This document shows, in pieces, positions 8,133 to 16,164 of a stretch of DNA of 64,000 nt. Both the position numbers and the translations under genes were made by a program. Below the pieces are notes generated by a model. That model saw only the letters and a list, made by a program, of their open reading frames with translations, was not told the origin of the DNA and ran no database searches. Every line of letters begins with the position of its first letter. Position 1 is the stretch's first letter. Source of the stretch: Streptomyces sp. NBC_01485 (GTDB lineage: Bacteria > Actinomycetota > Actinomycetes > Streptomycetales > Streptomycetaceae); NCBI RefSeq assembly GCF_036227125.1, contig NZ_CP109435.1:5766001-5830000 (forward strand), in the 5' to 3' direction.

Positions 8133-8314
8133 TGGCCCGTCTCAAGATCACGCAGACGAAGTCGTACATCGGTAGCAAGCAGAACCACCGTGACACCCTG
8201 CGTTCGCTCGGGCTCAAGCGCCTGAACGACGTGGTCGTCAAGGAGGACCGCCCCGAGTTCCGCGGCATGGTGCACACCGTCCGCCACCTCGTGACGGTTG
8301 AGGAGGTCGACTGA
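8132..8314 (+). CDS. rpmD: 50S ribosomal protein L30
   Basis: L30 is a small large-subunit protein. From ATG 8132 it is 60 residues, MARLKITQTKSYIGSKQNHR, with the conserved RSLGLKRLNDVVV and VRHLVTVEE blocks. The start overlaps the rpsE stop (TAATG), and rplO starts two bases after the L30 stop. Confidence 0.97.
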   Translation: MARLKITQTKSYIGSKQNHRDTLRSLGLKRLNDVVVKEDRPEFRGMVHTVRHLVTVEEVD

Positions 8315-8316
8315 TC

Positions 8317-8772
8317 ATGGCGGAGAACAACCCGCTCAAGATCCACAACCTCCGTCCCGCCCCGGGCGCCAAGACCGCCAAGACCCGTGTGGGTCGTGGT
8401 GAGGCGTCGAAGGGTAAGACGGCAGGCCGTGGTACCAAGGGCACGAAGGCCCGCTATCAGGTTCCGGCGCGCTTCGAGGGTGGCCAGATGCCCCTCCACA
8501 TGCGCCTTCCGAAGCTCAAGGGCTTCAAGAACCCGTTCAAGACCGAGTTCCAGGTCGTGAACCTCGACAAGCTGGGTGCGCTGTACCCGGAGGGTGGCGA
8601 GGTCACCGTCGAGGGGCTCGTCGCCAAGGGCGCGGTTCGCAAGAACAGCCTCGTCAAGGTCCTGGGCCAGGGCGAGATCTCCGTGGCGCTGCAGGTGACG
8701 GTCGACGCCGTCTCCGGCTCCGCCAAGGAGAAGATCACCGCCGCCGGCGGTACCGTCACCGAGCTCGTCTGA
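8317..8772 (+). CDS. rplO: 50S ribosomal protein L15
   Basis: L15 is a late-assembly large-subunit protein. The 151 residues show the Gly/Lys-rich N-terminal arm (KTRVGRGEASKGKTAGRGTK), the FEGGQMPLHMRLPKLKGF block and a C-terminal globular domain. It is the last ribosomal protein of the spc block before secY. Confidence 0.97.
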   Translation: MAENNPLKIHNLRPAPGAKTAKTRVGRGEASKGKTAGRGTKGTKARYQVPARFEGGQMPLHMRLPKLKGFKNPFKTEFQVVNLDKLGALYPEGGEVTVEGLVAKGAVRKNSLVKVLGQGEISVALQVTVDAVSGSAKEKITAAGGTVTELV

Positions 8773-8808
8773 CACATCTCAGGCGTCTCGATGACTTGAG
8801 CGATCCCG

Positions 8809-8842
8809 ACCGGGGATATCCCACATCTGGGGTATCCCCGGT
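8809..8842 (+). terminator. hairpin after rplO, possible attenuator
   Basis: A ten-base-pair stem, ACCGGGGATA with TATCCCCGGT and a 14-base loop, lies 36 bases after rplO in the 257-base gap before secY. It is not followed by a run of T, so it may only partly terminate. The rest of the gap to 9029 shows no gene; it presumably contains secY expression signals, but I could not identify a promoter with confidence. Confidence 0.55.
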
Positions 8843-9029
8843 TGGTCGTTCCTAGGCGGTACTCTCGCCGGTAAGGTGACCTGCACTGCCCACTTTCAAC
8901 GGGTGCTTCTCATGGGGCACCTTCAGCGGCAGTCGACCGTTACTCATGTCGTTGCTGTCGTTGTTCTCTTTATTGGACCCTCAAGACCGTCACCCTTGAC
9001 GCAGATGCGCGGGGGTCGCAGGAGGCACC

Positions 9030-10343
9030 GTGCTCACCGCGTTCGCCCGGGCGTTCAAGACGCCCGACCTGCGCAAGAAGCTCCTCTTCACGCTCGGGAT
9101 CATCGTGATCTACCGGGTCGGGACGCACATCCCCATCCCCGGTGTCGACTACACGTCCGTTCAGCGGTGTGTCGACGAGGCGTCCGGCAACCAGGGCCTC
9201 TTCGGTCTGGTGAACATGTTCAGCGGCGGCGCGCTGCTGCAGATCACCATCTTCGCGCTGGGCATCATGCCGTACATCACGGCCAGCATCATCCTTCAGC
9301 TGCTGACCGTGGTCATCCCGCGTCTGGAAGCCCTCAAGAAGGAGGGCCAGGCCGGCACGTCGAAGATCACGCAGTACACCCGCTACCTCACCGTGGCGCT
9401 CGCCATCCTGCAGGGCACCGGCCTGGTGGCCACCGCCCGCAGCGGCGCCCTGTTCTCCGGTTGCTCGGTCGGCTCGAGCATCGTCCCGGACCGCGCGATC
9501 TTCACCACCATCGTCATGGTCGTCTGCATGACCGCCGGTACGGCCATGGTCATGTGGCTCGGTGAGCTCATCACCGACCGCGGCATCGGCAACGGCATGT
9601 CGATCCTGATGTTCATCTCGATCGCCGCGACGTTCCCGTCCGCGCTGTGGGCCATCAAGAAGCAGGGCACCCTGGCGGGCGGCTGGATCGAGTTCGGCAC
9701 CGTCATCCTGGTCGGCCTGGTCATGGTCGGTCTGGTGGTCTTCGTCGAGCAGGCGCAGCGCCGGATCCCCGTGCAGTACGCGAAGCGCATGATCGGCCGC
9801 CGGTCCTACGGCGGTACCTCGACGTACATCCCGCTCAAGGTGAACCAGGCCGGTGTGATCCCGGTCATCTTCGCCTCGTCGCTGCTCTACATCCCGGCCC
9901 TCGTCGCCCAGTTCTCCAGCGGGACCTCCGGCTGGAAGACCTGGATCGAGACCAACCTGACCAAGGGTGACCACCCGATCTACATCAGCATCTACTTCTT
10001 GCTGATCGTTTTCTTCGCGTTCTTCTACGTGGCGATCTCCTTCAACCCCGAGGAAGTCGCCGACAACATGAAGAAGTATGGTGGCTTCATCCCGGGCATC
10101 CGGGCTGGCCGGCCGACCGCTGAGTACCTGTCGTACGTGCTCAACCGGATCACCTGGCCGGGTTCGCTGTATCTGGGTCTGATCGCCCTTGTCCCGACAA
10201 TGGCGTTGATCGGTTTCGATGCGAACCAGAACTTCCCGTTCGGTGGTACCAGCATCCTGATCATCGTGGGTGTCGGTCTCGAGACGGTGAAGCAGATCGA
10301 GAGCCAGCTCCAGCAGCGCAATTACGAAGGGTTCCTCCGCTGA
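9030..10343 (+). CDS. secY: preprotein translocase subunit SecY
   Basis: SecY is the channel of the general secretion pathway in the cytoplasmic membrane. The 437-residue protein shows ten hydrophobic segments and the conserved early motif TPDLRKKLLFTLGIIVIYRVGTHIPIPGVD (here given as recognisable, split by the first membrane segment). The GTG start is preceded by GGAGG with good spacing. Its TGA overlaps the ATG of adk, the usual secY-adk coupling in this operon. Confidence 0.97.
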   Translation: MLTAFARAFKTPDLRKKLLFTLGIIVIYRVGTHIPIPGVDYTSVQRCVDEASGNQGLFGLVNMFSGGALLQITIFALGIMPYITASIILQLLTVVIPRLEALKKEGQAGTSKITQYTRYLTVALAILQGTGLVATARSGALFSGCSVGSSIVPDRAIFTTIVMVVCMTAGTAMVMWLGELITDRGIGNGMSILMFISIAATFPSALWAIKKQGTLAGGWIEFGTVILVGLVMVGLVVFVEQAQRRIPVQYAKRMIGRRSYGGTSTYIPLKVNQAGVIPVIFASSLLYIPALVAQFSSGTSGWKTWIETNLTKGDHPIYISIYFLLIVFFAFFYVAISFNPEEVADNMKKYGGFIPGIRAGRPTAEYLSYVLNRITWPGSLYLGLIALVPTMALIGFDANQNFPFGGTSILIIVGVGLETVKQIESQLQQRNYEGFLR

Positions 10344-11005
10344 TGCGTATCGTCCTCGTCGGGCCGCCGGGCGCCGGAAAGGGAACGCAGGCCACTCGCC
10401 TTGCCGAGAAGTTGCGCGTTCCGCACATCTCCACGGGCGACCTGTTCCGCGCCAACATCAGCCAGAAGACGGAGCTCGGGAAACTCGCGAAGTCCTACAT
10501 GGACGCCGGCAACCTCGTCCCCGACGAGGTCACCATCGCCATGGCCAAGGACCGCATGGAGCAGCCGGACGCCGAACTCGGCTTCCTGCTCGACGGGTTC
10601 CCGCGCAACGTCTCTCAGGCCGAGGCGCTCGACGAGCTCCTCACCACCGAGGGCATCAAGCTGGACGCGGTACTGGACCTGGAGGCCCCGGAGGCGGAGG
10701 TCGTCAAGCGGATCGCCGGCCGGCGCATCTGCCGTAACGACTCCTCGCACGTCTTCCACGTGACGCACAAGCAGCCCGCGGCGGAAGGCGTCTGTGACGT
10801 CTGCGGCGGCGAGCTGTACCAGCGGGACGACGACTCCGAGGACACCGTCCGCACGCGGCTCGAGGTCTACCACACGCAGACCGAGCCGATCATCGACTAC
10901 TACAAGACGCAGGGACTGGTCGTCACCATCTCCGCGATGGGCAAGGTCGACGAGGTCACGGCTCGCGCCATGGGCGCGCTCCAGCGTGACGAGGACGGCA
11001 AGTAG
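10343..11005 (+). CDS. adk: adenylate kinase
   Basis: Adenylate kinase interconverts ATP + AMP and 2 ADP in the cytoplasm. The 220-residue protein begins with the P-loop GPPGAGKGTQA and has the AMP-binding DGFPRN motif. The LID domain carries ICRN and CDVC cysteines, suggesting a structural metal site as in Gram-positive enzymes. Translation is coupled to secY. A strong terminator follows within 25 bases, so adk ends this transcription unit. Confidence 0.97.
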   Translation: MRIVLVGPPGAGKGTQATRLAEKLRVPHISTGDLFRANISQKTELGKLAKSYMDAGNLVPDEVTIAMAKDRMEQPDAELGFLLDGFPRNVSQAEALDELLTTEGIKLDAVLDLEAPEAEVVKRIAGRRICRNDSSHVFHVTHKQPAAEGVCDVCGGELYQRDDDSEDTVRTRLEVYHTQTEPIIDYYKTQGLVVTISAMGKVDEVTARAMGALQRDEDGK

Positions 11006-11025
11006 CAGCGTTCGAGATTTCGTGG

Positions 11026-11075
11026 AGAAGCCCCCGTCGTCCACCAGGACGGTGGGGGCTTCTTTGCTGTTTTTT
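11026..11075 (+). terminator. rho-independent terminator after adk
   Basis: AGAAGCCCCC (11026-11035) pairs with GGGGGCTTCT (11054-11063) and is followed by a T-rich tail ending in six consecutive T. This closes the spc-secY-adk unit and isolates the small gene that follows. Confidence 0.9.
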
Positions 11076-11139
11076 GTCCGTGGACATGCAGGATCTTGGT
11101 TGTTAAGGTCGAGACGATCACTGCGGGGCGGCCGTCAAC

Positions 11140-11173
11140 TGGGCTGTTCTGCAAGCTAGTTGGGTCGTTCTGC
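11140..11173. promoter_or_regulatory. 13-base direct repeat upstream of small secreted gene
   Basis: TGGGCTGTTCTGC (11140-11152) and TGGGTCGTTCTGC (11161-11173) differ at two positions and are spaced 21 bases apart, two helical turns, directly before the ribosome-binding region of the gene at 11198. The second copy also contains a GGTCG/CGACC dyad. This geometry is common for operators or activator boxes; the binding protein is unknown. Confidence 0.4.
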
Positions 11174-11197
11174 GACCTACGGGGAAACGGGGTATGT

Positions 11198-11572
11198 ATG
11201 GCCAGGACCAAGTTCGCCCGCGCCGGCGTAGTCGCCGCGGCGGCTGTGACGCTGATCGGCTTCGCAGCCTCTCCGGCCGCCGCCGACAACCTGAAGATCA
11301 GCCTGCCGAACGGCCGCGGCACGATGGAGCACATCGACGGCGGCGACAAGTTCAGGGTCTGCGACACCAGGGCCGACGGCCACGGCGTCAAGGGTCAGCT
11401 TCGGGGCATCGATGCCAGAAACCACATCTTCGTCATCATGACCATCAACGACGGCGGCGACGCCGACTGTGGCGTCGCGTCGCACGACATTCGTCTCGAC
11501 ACGCCCCACGACATGGTGCTGTGTTGGAACGGCGGCGGCGCCTGCGTGATCTCGCGCGTCTTCGACGAGTGA
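11198..11572 (+). CDS. small secreted protein, function unknown
   Basis: This 124-residue product has a clear signal peptide (MARTKFARAGVVAAAAVTLIGF, cleaved after AAA near residue 28) and a mature domain of about 96 residues. The mature part has four cysteines spread as if for two disulfides (VCDT, DCGV, LCWN, ACVI). I do not recognise a domain. ATG 11198 gives a normal signal peptide; longer in-frame starts would put 34 extra residues before it. The gene is flanked on both sides by strong terminators and breaks the usual adk-map linkage, so it is probably an independently transcribed insertion. Export and a role outside the cell are inferred. Confidence 0.8.
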   Translation: MARTKFARAGVVAAAAVTLIGFAASPAAADNLKISLPNGRGTMEHIDGGDKFRVCDTRADGHGVKGQLRGIDARNHIFVIMTINDGGDADCGVASHDIRLDTPHDMVLCWNGGGACVISRVFDE

Positions 11573-11589
11573 GCCTCGCGCGCTGACGA

Positions 11590-11624
11590 GCAAGCCCCGG
11601 TCGCGTGTGTCGGCCGGGGCTTGC
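11590..11624 (+). terminator. terminator-like hairpin after small secreted gene
   Basis: GCAAGCCCCGG (11590-11600) pairs perfectly with CCGGGGCTTGC (11614-11624), 18 bases after the stop codon. The T tail is short, but the 11-base-pair GC stem is strong. It separates the secreted-protein gene from map. Confidence 0.8.
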
Positions 11625-11723
11625 CCGCGTCTGGCGTGAAGGCCTTCGGCGCTTCGGCGTACGTCTGTACGTACGCGTATTCTGGTGTGCCGCAATACCC
11701 GTGGCCAGGAGGCGCAACTCATC

Positions 11724-12560
11724 ATGGTGCAGATCAAGACCCCCGAGCAGATCGCCAAGATGCGGGCGGCGGGGCTGGTCGTCGCCGCCATCCACGCTGC
11801 CACGCGCGAAGCGGCGGTGCCGGGGGCGACCACCAAGGACCTGGACGAGGTCGCGCGCAAGGTCCTGGCGGAGCACGGCGCGAAGTCGAACTTCCTGGGG
11901 TACGGGGGCTTCCCCGCCACCATCTGCACCTCCGCGAACGACGTCGTCGTCCATGGCATCCCCTCCGACGAGGTCGTCCTCAAGGACGGCGACATCATCT
12001 CCATCGACTGCGGCGCGATCGTCGACGGGTGGCACGGGGACGCGGCGTACACGGCGTTCGTCGGGTCCGGTCACGCCCCCGAGCTGGTCGAGCTGTCGCG
12101 GGTGACCGAGGAGTCGATGTGGGCCGGCATCGCCGCCATGAAGCCCGGCAACCGCCTGGTGGACGTCTCGCGTGCCATCGAGACGTACATCCGCCGTCAG
12201 CCCAAGGCCGGCGGCGGGCGGTACGGGATCATCGAGGACTACGGCGGGCACGGCATCGGTACCGAGATGCACATGGATCCGCACCTGCTGAACTACGTCG
12301 ACCGCCGGCGGGGGAAGGGGCCGAAGCTGGTCCCCGGCTTCTGCCTGGCGATCGAGCCGATGGTGTCGCTCGGCACTCCGCGGACCGAGGTCCTGGAGGA
12401 CGACTGGACGGTCATCACGACCGACGGCACGTGGTCCTCGCACTGGGAGCACTCGGTCGCCCTGACCGAGGCGGGGCCGCTGGTGCTGACGGCTCCCGAC
12501 GGGGGCAAGGCGAAGCTGGCGGAGTACGGCATCGTGGCGGCCCCGGATCCGCTGGGCTGA
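11724..12560 (+). CDS. map: type I methionine aminopeptidase
   Basis: Removes the initiator methionine from nascent proteins in the cytoplasm using a dimetal centre. The 278-residue pita-bread fold shows conserved ligands in IDCGAIVDGWHGDAAYT (both Asp), YGGHGIGTEMH (His), and AIEPMV and HWEHS (Glu). ATG 11724 (MVQIKTPEQIAKMRAAG) was chosen as the family-like start, with CAGGAGG upstream; an in-frame ATG at 11685 adds 13 non-homologous residues. Streptomyces commonly place map between adk and infA. Confidence 0.95.
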   Translation: MVQIKTPEQIAKMRAAGLVVAAIHAATREAAVPGATTKDLDEVARKVLAEHGAKSNFLGYGGFPATICTSANDVVVHGIPSDEVVLKDGDIISIDCGAIVDGWHGDAAYTAFVGSGHAPELVELSRVTEESMWAGIAAMKPGNRLVDVSRAIETYIRRQPKAGGGRYGIIEDYGGHGIGTEMHMDPHLLNYVDRRRGKGPKLVPGFCLAIEPMVSLGTPRTEVLEDDWTVITTDGTWSSHWEHSVALTEAGPLVLTAPDGGKAKLAEYGIVAAPDPLG

Positions 12561-12625
12561 GTCGTCGCCCCCGTCGCCCCGGCCCGGCTGGTTAAGGATC
12601 TCCCCCTTGGGGCAGACTCTCTCGA

Positions 12626-12655
12626 TTCGTCTTTCCGGGTGCGCTGACGTAGACT
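12626..12655 (+). promoter_or_regulatory. possible promoter upstream of infA
   Basis: A -10-like TAGACT (12650-12655) with an 18-base spacer from TTCGTC (12626-12631) lies about 95 bases before the infA GTG. The -35 match is weak, so this is a tentative housekeeping promoter for the infA-rpmJ-rpsM-rpsK-rpoA group. Confidence 0.35.
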
Positions 12656-12747
12656 GACTCGTCGGCTCTCGTGCACCCGCATGCCTGCATGCGCCCGTAA
12701 GGGAAAGCAAGTGAGTCGATCAAGGTAGTCGATTCGAAGGGCGAAGC

Positions 12748-12969
12748 GTGGCCAAGAAGCAAGGTGCCATCGAGATCGAGGGCACTGTCGTCGAGTCTCT
12801 TCCGAACGCCATGTTCAAGGTCGAGCTCCAGAACGGCCACCAGGTCCTGGCACACATCAGCGGCAAGATGCGTATGCACTACATCCGTATCCTCCCTGAC
12901 GACCGGGTCGTGGTGGAGCTGTCTCCGTACGACCTGACGCGTGGCCGGATCGTCTACCGGTACAAGTAG
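12748..12969 (+). CDS. infA: translation initiation factor IF-1
   Basis: IF-1 binds the A site of the 30S subunit during initiation. The 73-residue OB-fold protein reads MAKKQGAIEIEGTVVESLPN after a GTG start and contains the conserved GKMRMHYIRILPDDRV and LTRGRIVYRYK segments. It leads the alpha-operon group (infA-rpmJ-rpsM-rpsK-rpoA-rplQ). Confidence 0.98.
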   Translation: MAKKQGAIEIEGTVVESLPNAMFKVELQNGHQVLAHISGKMRMHYIRILPDDRVVVELSPYDLTRGRIVYRYK

Positions 12970-13041
12970 ATCTTGCCCCTGCCCCGTGCACTGTCGTGTG
13001 TGCGGGGTTGCCGGCAACTGACCCGGAGAACCTCACATCCC

Positions 13042-13155
13042 ATGAAGGTCAAGCCGAGCGTCAAGAAGATCTGCGACAAGTGCAGGGTGATCCGCCGTCA
13101 TGGTCGGGTCATGGTCATTTGCGAGAACCCGCGCCACAAGCAGCGCCAGGGCTGA
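13042..13155 (+). CDS. rpmJ: 50S ribosomal protein L36, zinc type
   Basis: L36 is the smallest ribosomal protein, here 37 residues (MKVKPSVKKICDKCRVIRRH). Cys11, Cys14, Cys27 and His32 make up the zinc site of the C+ form. ATG 13042 gives the exact family length and follows a GGAGAA site with a longer spacer; the frame is open further upstream but that part is not L36. Confidence 0.97.
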   Translation: MKVKPSVKKICDKCRVIRRHGRVMVICENPRHKQRQG

Positions 13156-13236
13156 TCGCAGACGGATCACACCCTCTGCACAGATATCGCAGAGACTTCG
13201 CGCGACGCGAGCAGATTGTGTTCATACGCAGAGCCC

Positions 13237-13258
13237 GGGCACGTAAGCATGCGTGCCC
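13237..13258 (+). other. hairpin in rpmJ-rpsM gap
   Basis: GGGCACG (13237-13243) pairs with CGTGCCC (13252-13258) in the 219-base gap between rpmJ and rpsM. It lacks a T run. The gap has no gene and may hold an internal promoter or processing site for the downstream alpha genes; nothing more specific is visible. Confidence 0.4.
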
Positions 13259-13374
13259 GATACCCCCGGTTCGGAGGCTGGGGACCCGGTCCGTACCAAA
13301 TCTTCCAAGGGAAGAGGACGGCGGCTGGGAGTCGGTTCTGCGGAAGACCTCCGAGGATCAACTGGAGCCATTGA

Positions 13375-13755
13375 ATGGCACGCGTTTCCGGTGTCGACAT
13401 TCCGCGCGAAAAGCGCGTGGAGGTCGCCCTCACCTACGTGTTCGGCATCGGCCGGACCCTTTCCCAGGAGACGCTGGCAGCGACCGGCGTCGACCCGAAC
13501 ACCCGCGTTCGCGACCTCTCCGAGGAGCAGCTCGTCGCGATCCGCGAGTACGTGGACGCCAACATCAAGACCGAGGGTGACCTTCGTCGCGAGATCCAGG
13601 CCGACATCCGCCGCAAGGTGGAGATCGGCTGCTACCAGGGTCTCCGTCACCGTCGTGGTCTGCCGGTCCGCGGTCAGCGCACCAGCACGAACGCTCGTAC
13701 CCGCAAGGGCCCGCGTCGCGCCATCGCCGGCAAGAAGAAGCCGGGCAAGAAGTAG
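13375..13755 (+). CDS. rpsM: 30S ribosomal protein S13
   Basis: S13 is in the 30S head and contacts tRNA and L5. The 126 residues start MARVSGVDIPREKRVEVALTY and include the helix-two-turn-helix region and the basic C-terminal tail LPVRGQRTSTNARTRKGPRR. Standard alpha-operon position before rpsK. Confidence 0.98.
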   Translation: MARVSGVDIPREKRVEVALTYVFGIGRTLSQETLAATGVDPNTRVRDLSEEQLVAIREYVDANIKTEGDLRREIQADIRRKVEIGCYQGLRHRRGLPVRGQRTSTNARTRKGPRRAIAGKKKPGKK

Positions 13756-13824
13756 TCCGCAGCGGACAACGCTTCATCAGCGGTCTTCGCTGTAGGACCG
13801 ACCACCTCCCCGTAGGAGTAATAG

Positions 13825-14229
13825 ATGCCCCCCAAGGGTCGTCAGGGCGCTGCCAAGAAGGTGCGCCGCAAGGAAAAGAAGAACGTCGCGCACGGCCAGG
13901 CGCACATCAAGAGCACGTTCAACAACACGATCGTGTCCATCACGGACCCGGCCGGAAACGTGATCTCGTGGGCCTCCGCCGGCCACGTCGGCTTCAAGGG
14001 CTCGCGCAAGTCCACGCCGTTCGCCGCGCAGATGGCCGCCGAGTCGGCTGCCCGTCGCGCGCAGGAGCACGGCATGCGCAAGGTCGACGTCTTCGTCAAG
14101 GGCCCGGGCGCCGGTCGTGAGACCGCCATCCGCTCCCTGCAGGCGACGGGCCTCGAGGTCGGCTCCATCCAGGACGTCACCCCGACCCCGCACAACGGCT
14201 GCCGTCCGCCCAAGCGCCGCCGCGTCTGA
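13825..14229 (+). CDS. rpsK: 30S ribosomal protein S11
   Basis: S11 is part of the 30S platform near the E site. The 134 residues include the highly conserved AHGQAHIKSTFNNTIVSITD and the C-terminal DVTPTPHNGCRPPKRRRV. TAGGAGTAAT precedes the ATG. Many actinobacteria have rpsD after rpsK; here rpoA follows directly. Confidence 0.98.
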   Translation: MPPKGRQGAAKKVRRKEKKNVAHGQAHIKSTFNNTIVSITDPAGNVISWASAGHVGFKGSRKSTPFAAQMAAESAARRAQEHGMRKVDVFVKGPGAGRETAIRSLQATGLEVGSIQDVTPTPHNGCRPPKRRRV

Positions 14230-14260
14230 TCTGACGTACGGCTGCTTGGTCTGAGGTTTT

Positions 14261-14298
14261 CGGGCGGTACGGCTCCCTCATAAGGGCTGTATCGCCCG
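14261..14298 (+). other. leader hairpin upstream of rpoA
   Basis: CGGGCGGTACGGC (14261-14273) can pair with GCTGTATCGCCCG (14286-14298) as RNA using two G-U pairs, 60 bases before the rpoA ATG. The loop contains CCCTCATAAGGG, almost the same as the palindrome after rpsZ. It could be an attenuator or a processing site in the rpsK-rpoA spacer. Confidence 0.45.
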
Positions 14299-14358
14299 TA
14301 CCCTTGCAGTAGCAGAAGGGCGTCAAATAGCGGGCGCCCCTGACTGAAGGATCGCAAC

Positions 14359-15381
14359 ATGCTGATTGCTCAGCGTCCGTCCCTGACCGAAGAGGTCGTC
14401 GACGAGTTCCGCTCCCGGTTCGTGATCGAGCCGCTGGAGCCGGGCTTCGGCTACACCCTCGGCAACTCCCTCCGCCGTACCCTCCTGTCCTCGATCCCCG
14501 GCGCCGCTGTCACCAGCATCCGGGTCGACGGCGTGCTGCACGAGTTCACCACCGTGCCGGGCGTCAAGGAGGACGTCACCGACCTCATCCTCAACATCAA
14601 GCAGCTGGTCGTCTCCTCGGAGCACGACGAGCCGGTCGTGATGTACCTGCGCAAGCAGGGCCCGGGTCTGGTCACCGCCGCCGACATCGCGCCCCCGGCC
14701 GGTGTCGAGGTGCACAACCCCGACCTCGTCCTCGCCACGCTCAACGGCAAGGGCAAGCTGGAGATGGAGCTGACCGTCGAGCGCGGTCGCGGCTACGTCT
14801 CCGCCGTGCAGAACAAGCAGATCGGTCAGGAGATCGGGCGCATCCCGGTCGACTCGATCTACTCGCCGGTTCTCAAGGTCACGTACAAGGTCGAGGCCAC
14901 GCGTGTCGAGCAGCGCACCGACTTCGACAAGCTGATCGTCGACGTCGAGACCAAGCAGGCCATGCGTCCGCGTGACGCCATGGCTTCCGCCGGTAAGACG
15001 CTGGTCGAGCTGTTCGGTCTCGCCCGCGAGCTGAACATCGACGCCGAGGGCATCGACATGGGTCCGTCCCCGACGGACGCCGCCCTCGCCGCTGATCTCG
15101 CCCTGCCGATCGAGGAGCTCGAGCTCACCGTTCGGTCGTACAACTGCCTCAAGCGTGAGGGCATCCACTCCGTGGGTGAGCTCGTGGCCCGCTCCGAGGC
15201 CGACCTGCTCGACATCCGCAACTTCGGTGCGAAGTCGATCGACGAGGTCAAGGCGAAGCTGGCCGGCATGGGTCTTGCCCTGAAGGACAGCCCGCCCGGA
15301 TTCGACCCGACCGCCGCCGCGGACGCCTTCGGCGCGGACGACGACGCGGACGCGGGCTTCGTGGAGACCGAGCAGTACTGA
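14359..15381 (+). CDS. rpoA: RNA polymerase alpha subunit
   Basis: The alpha subunit nucleates RNA polymerase assembly and contacts UP elements and activators. The 340-residue protein has the N-terminal domain (EPLEPGFGYTLGNSLRRTLLS) and the helix-hairpin-helix C-terminal domain (LTVRSYNCLKREGIHSVGELV ... NFGAKSIDEVKAKL). The last 30 residues are an acidic tail typical of actinobacteria. ATG is preceded by GAAGGA. Confidence 0.98.
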   Translation: MLIAQRPSLTEEVVDEFRSRFVIEPLEPGFGYTLGNSLRRTLLSSIPGAAVTSIRVDGVLHEFTTVPGVKEDVTDLILNIKQLVVSSEHDEPVVMYLRKQGPGLVTAADIAPPAGVEVHNPDLVLATLNGKGKLEMELTVERGRGYVSAVQNKQIGQEIGRIPVDSIYSPVLKVTYKVEATRVEQRTDFDKLIVDVETKQAMRPRDAMASAGKTLVELFGLARELNIDAEGIDMGPSPTDAALAADLALPIEELELTVRSYNCLKREGIHSVGELVARSEADLLDIRNFGAKSIDEVKAKLAGMGLALKDSPPGFDPTAAADAFGADDDADAGFVETEQY

Positions 15382-15413
15382 TCGGTCTCAGCTGCGGGCC
15401 CGGCTGTGGCTGG

Positions 15414-15435
15414 TCGCGCAGTTCCCCGCGCCCCT
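15414..15435. repeat. dispersed 22-base intergenic repeat, copy 1
   Basis: A 22-base string containing CGCGCAGTTCCCCGCGCC lies between rpoA and rplQ; an identical copy is at 21078-21099, and the flanking eight bases also agree but for one. In this copy, CGCGCCCC (15427-15434) pairs with GGGGCGCG (15437-15444), and a second stem CCGGGCG/CGCCCGG follows (15451-15474). I recall this string as abundant in Streptomyces intergenic DNA. Its role is unknown to me. Confidence 0.75.
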
Positions 15436-15553
15436 CGGGGCGCGGACCCTCCGGGCGTCTGGAAAGGCGCCCGGATCTCCGACAGGCGATCGTCTGCTCG
15501 GACACTGACCTCGGTACCTGATACGGCCGGGGCAGACACACAGGAGAAGAACC

Positions 15554-16072
15554 ATGCCGAAGCCCACCAAGGGTGCCCGTCTGGGCGGCAGCGCCTCGCA
15601 CGAGAAGCTGCTTCTCGCGAACCTCGCGAAGGCGCTGTTCGAGCACGGCCGTATCACCACCACCGAGGCGAAGGCGCGCAAGCTGCGTCCGTACGCCGAG
15701 CGTCTGGTCACCAAGGGCAAGAAGGGCGACCTTCACAACCGCCGTCAGGTGCTCCAGATCATCACGGACAAGAGCGTCGTGCACACGCTCTTCACCGAGA
15801 TCGGCCCGCGCTACGAGAACCGTCCCGGTGGCTACACCCGCATCACCAAGATCGGTAACCGTCGTGGCGACAACGCGCCCATGGCCGTCATCGAGCTGGT
15901 CGAGGCGCTGACGGTCGCACAGCAGGCGACCGGTGAGGCCGAGGCCGCCACCAAGCGTGCGGTCAAGGAGGCCGACGAGGCCCAGGTCGAGGAGACCAAG
16001 GCCGACGAGGTCGTCGAGGACGCCAAGCCGGAGGCGGCCGAGGCCGCTGCCGAGGAGTCCAAGGACGCCTGA
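15554..16072 (+). CDS. rplQ: 50S ribosomal protein L17
   Basis: L17 belongs to the large subunit near the exit tunnel. Residues 1-118 are the L17 core (PTKGARLGGSASHEKLLLANL; RVTKGKKGD-like segment; RPGGYTRITKIGNRRGDNAPM). The remaining ~50 residues are an Ala/Glu-rich acidic tail, as in other actinobacterial L17 proteins. AGGAGAAG precedes the ATG. A terminator follows at once, ending the alpha unit before truA. Confidence 0.97.
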   Translation: MPKPTKGARLGGSASHEKLLLANLAKALFEHGRITTTEAKARKLRPYAERLVTKGKKGDLHNRRQVLQIITDKSVVHTLFTEIGPRYENRPGGYTRITKIGNRRGDNAPMAVIELVEALTVAQQATGEAEAATKRAVKEADEAQVEETKADEVVEDAKPEAAEAAAEESKDA

Positions 16073-16090
16073 GGCTCCGCCTGACGTCGG

Positions 16091-16132
16091 AAGCGGGTTC
16101 GCCCTTCGGGGCGGGCCCGCTTTCGCGTTTTT
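16091..16132 (+). terminator. rho-independent terminator after rplQ
   Basis: AAGCGGG (16091-16097) pairs with CCCGCTT (16116-16122), with an inner CGCCC/GGGCG stem and a TTCG loop, followed by TTTTT (16128-16132). A classical terminator 18 bases after the rplQ stop. Confidence 0.85.
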
Positions 16133-16164
16133 GGAAGCGGACCCGGTCCTGAGAGGATCTCCAC

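Noticed and set aside
11438..11586. Second reading frame over the small secreted gene
   Set aside because: Repetitive Arg/His-rich translation; the signal-peptide frame is clearly the coding one.
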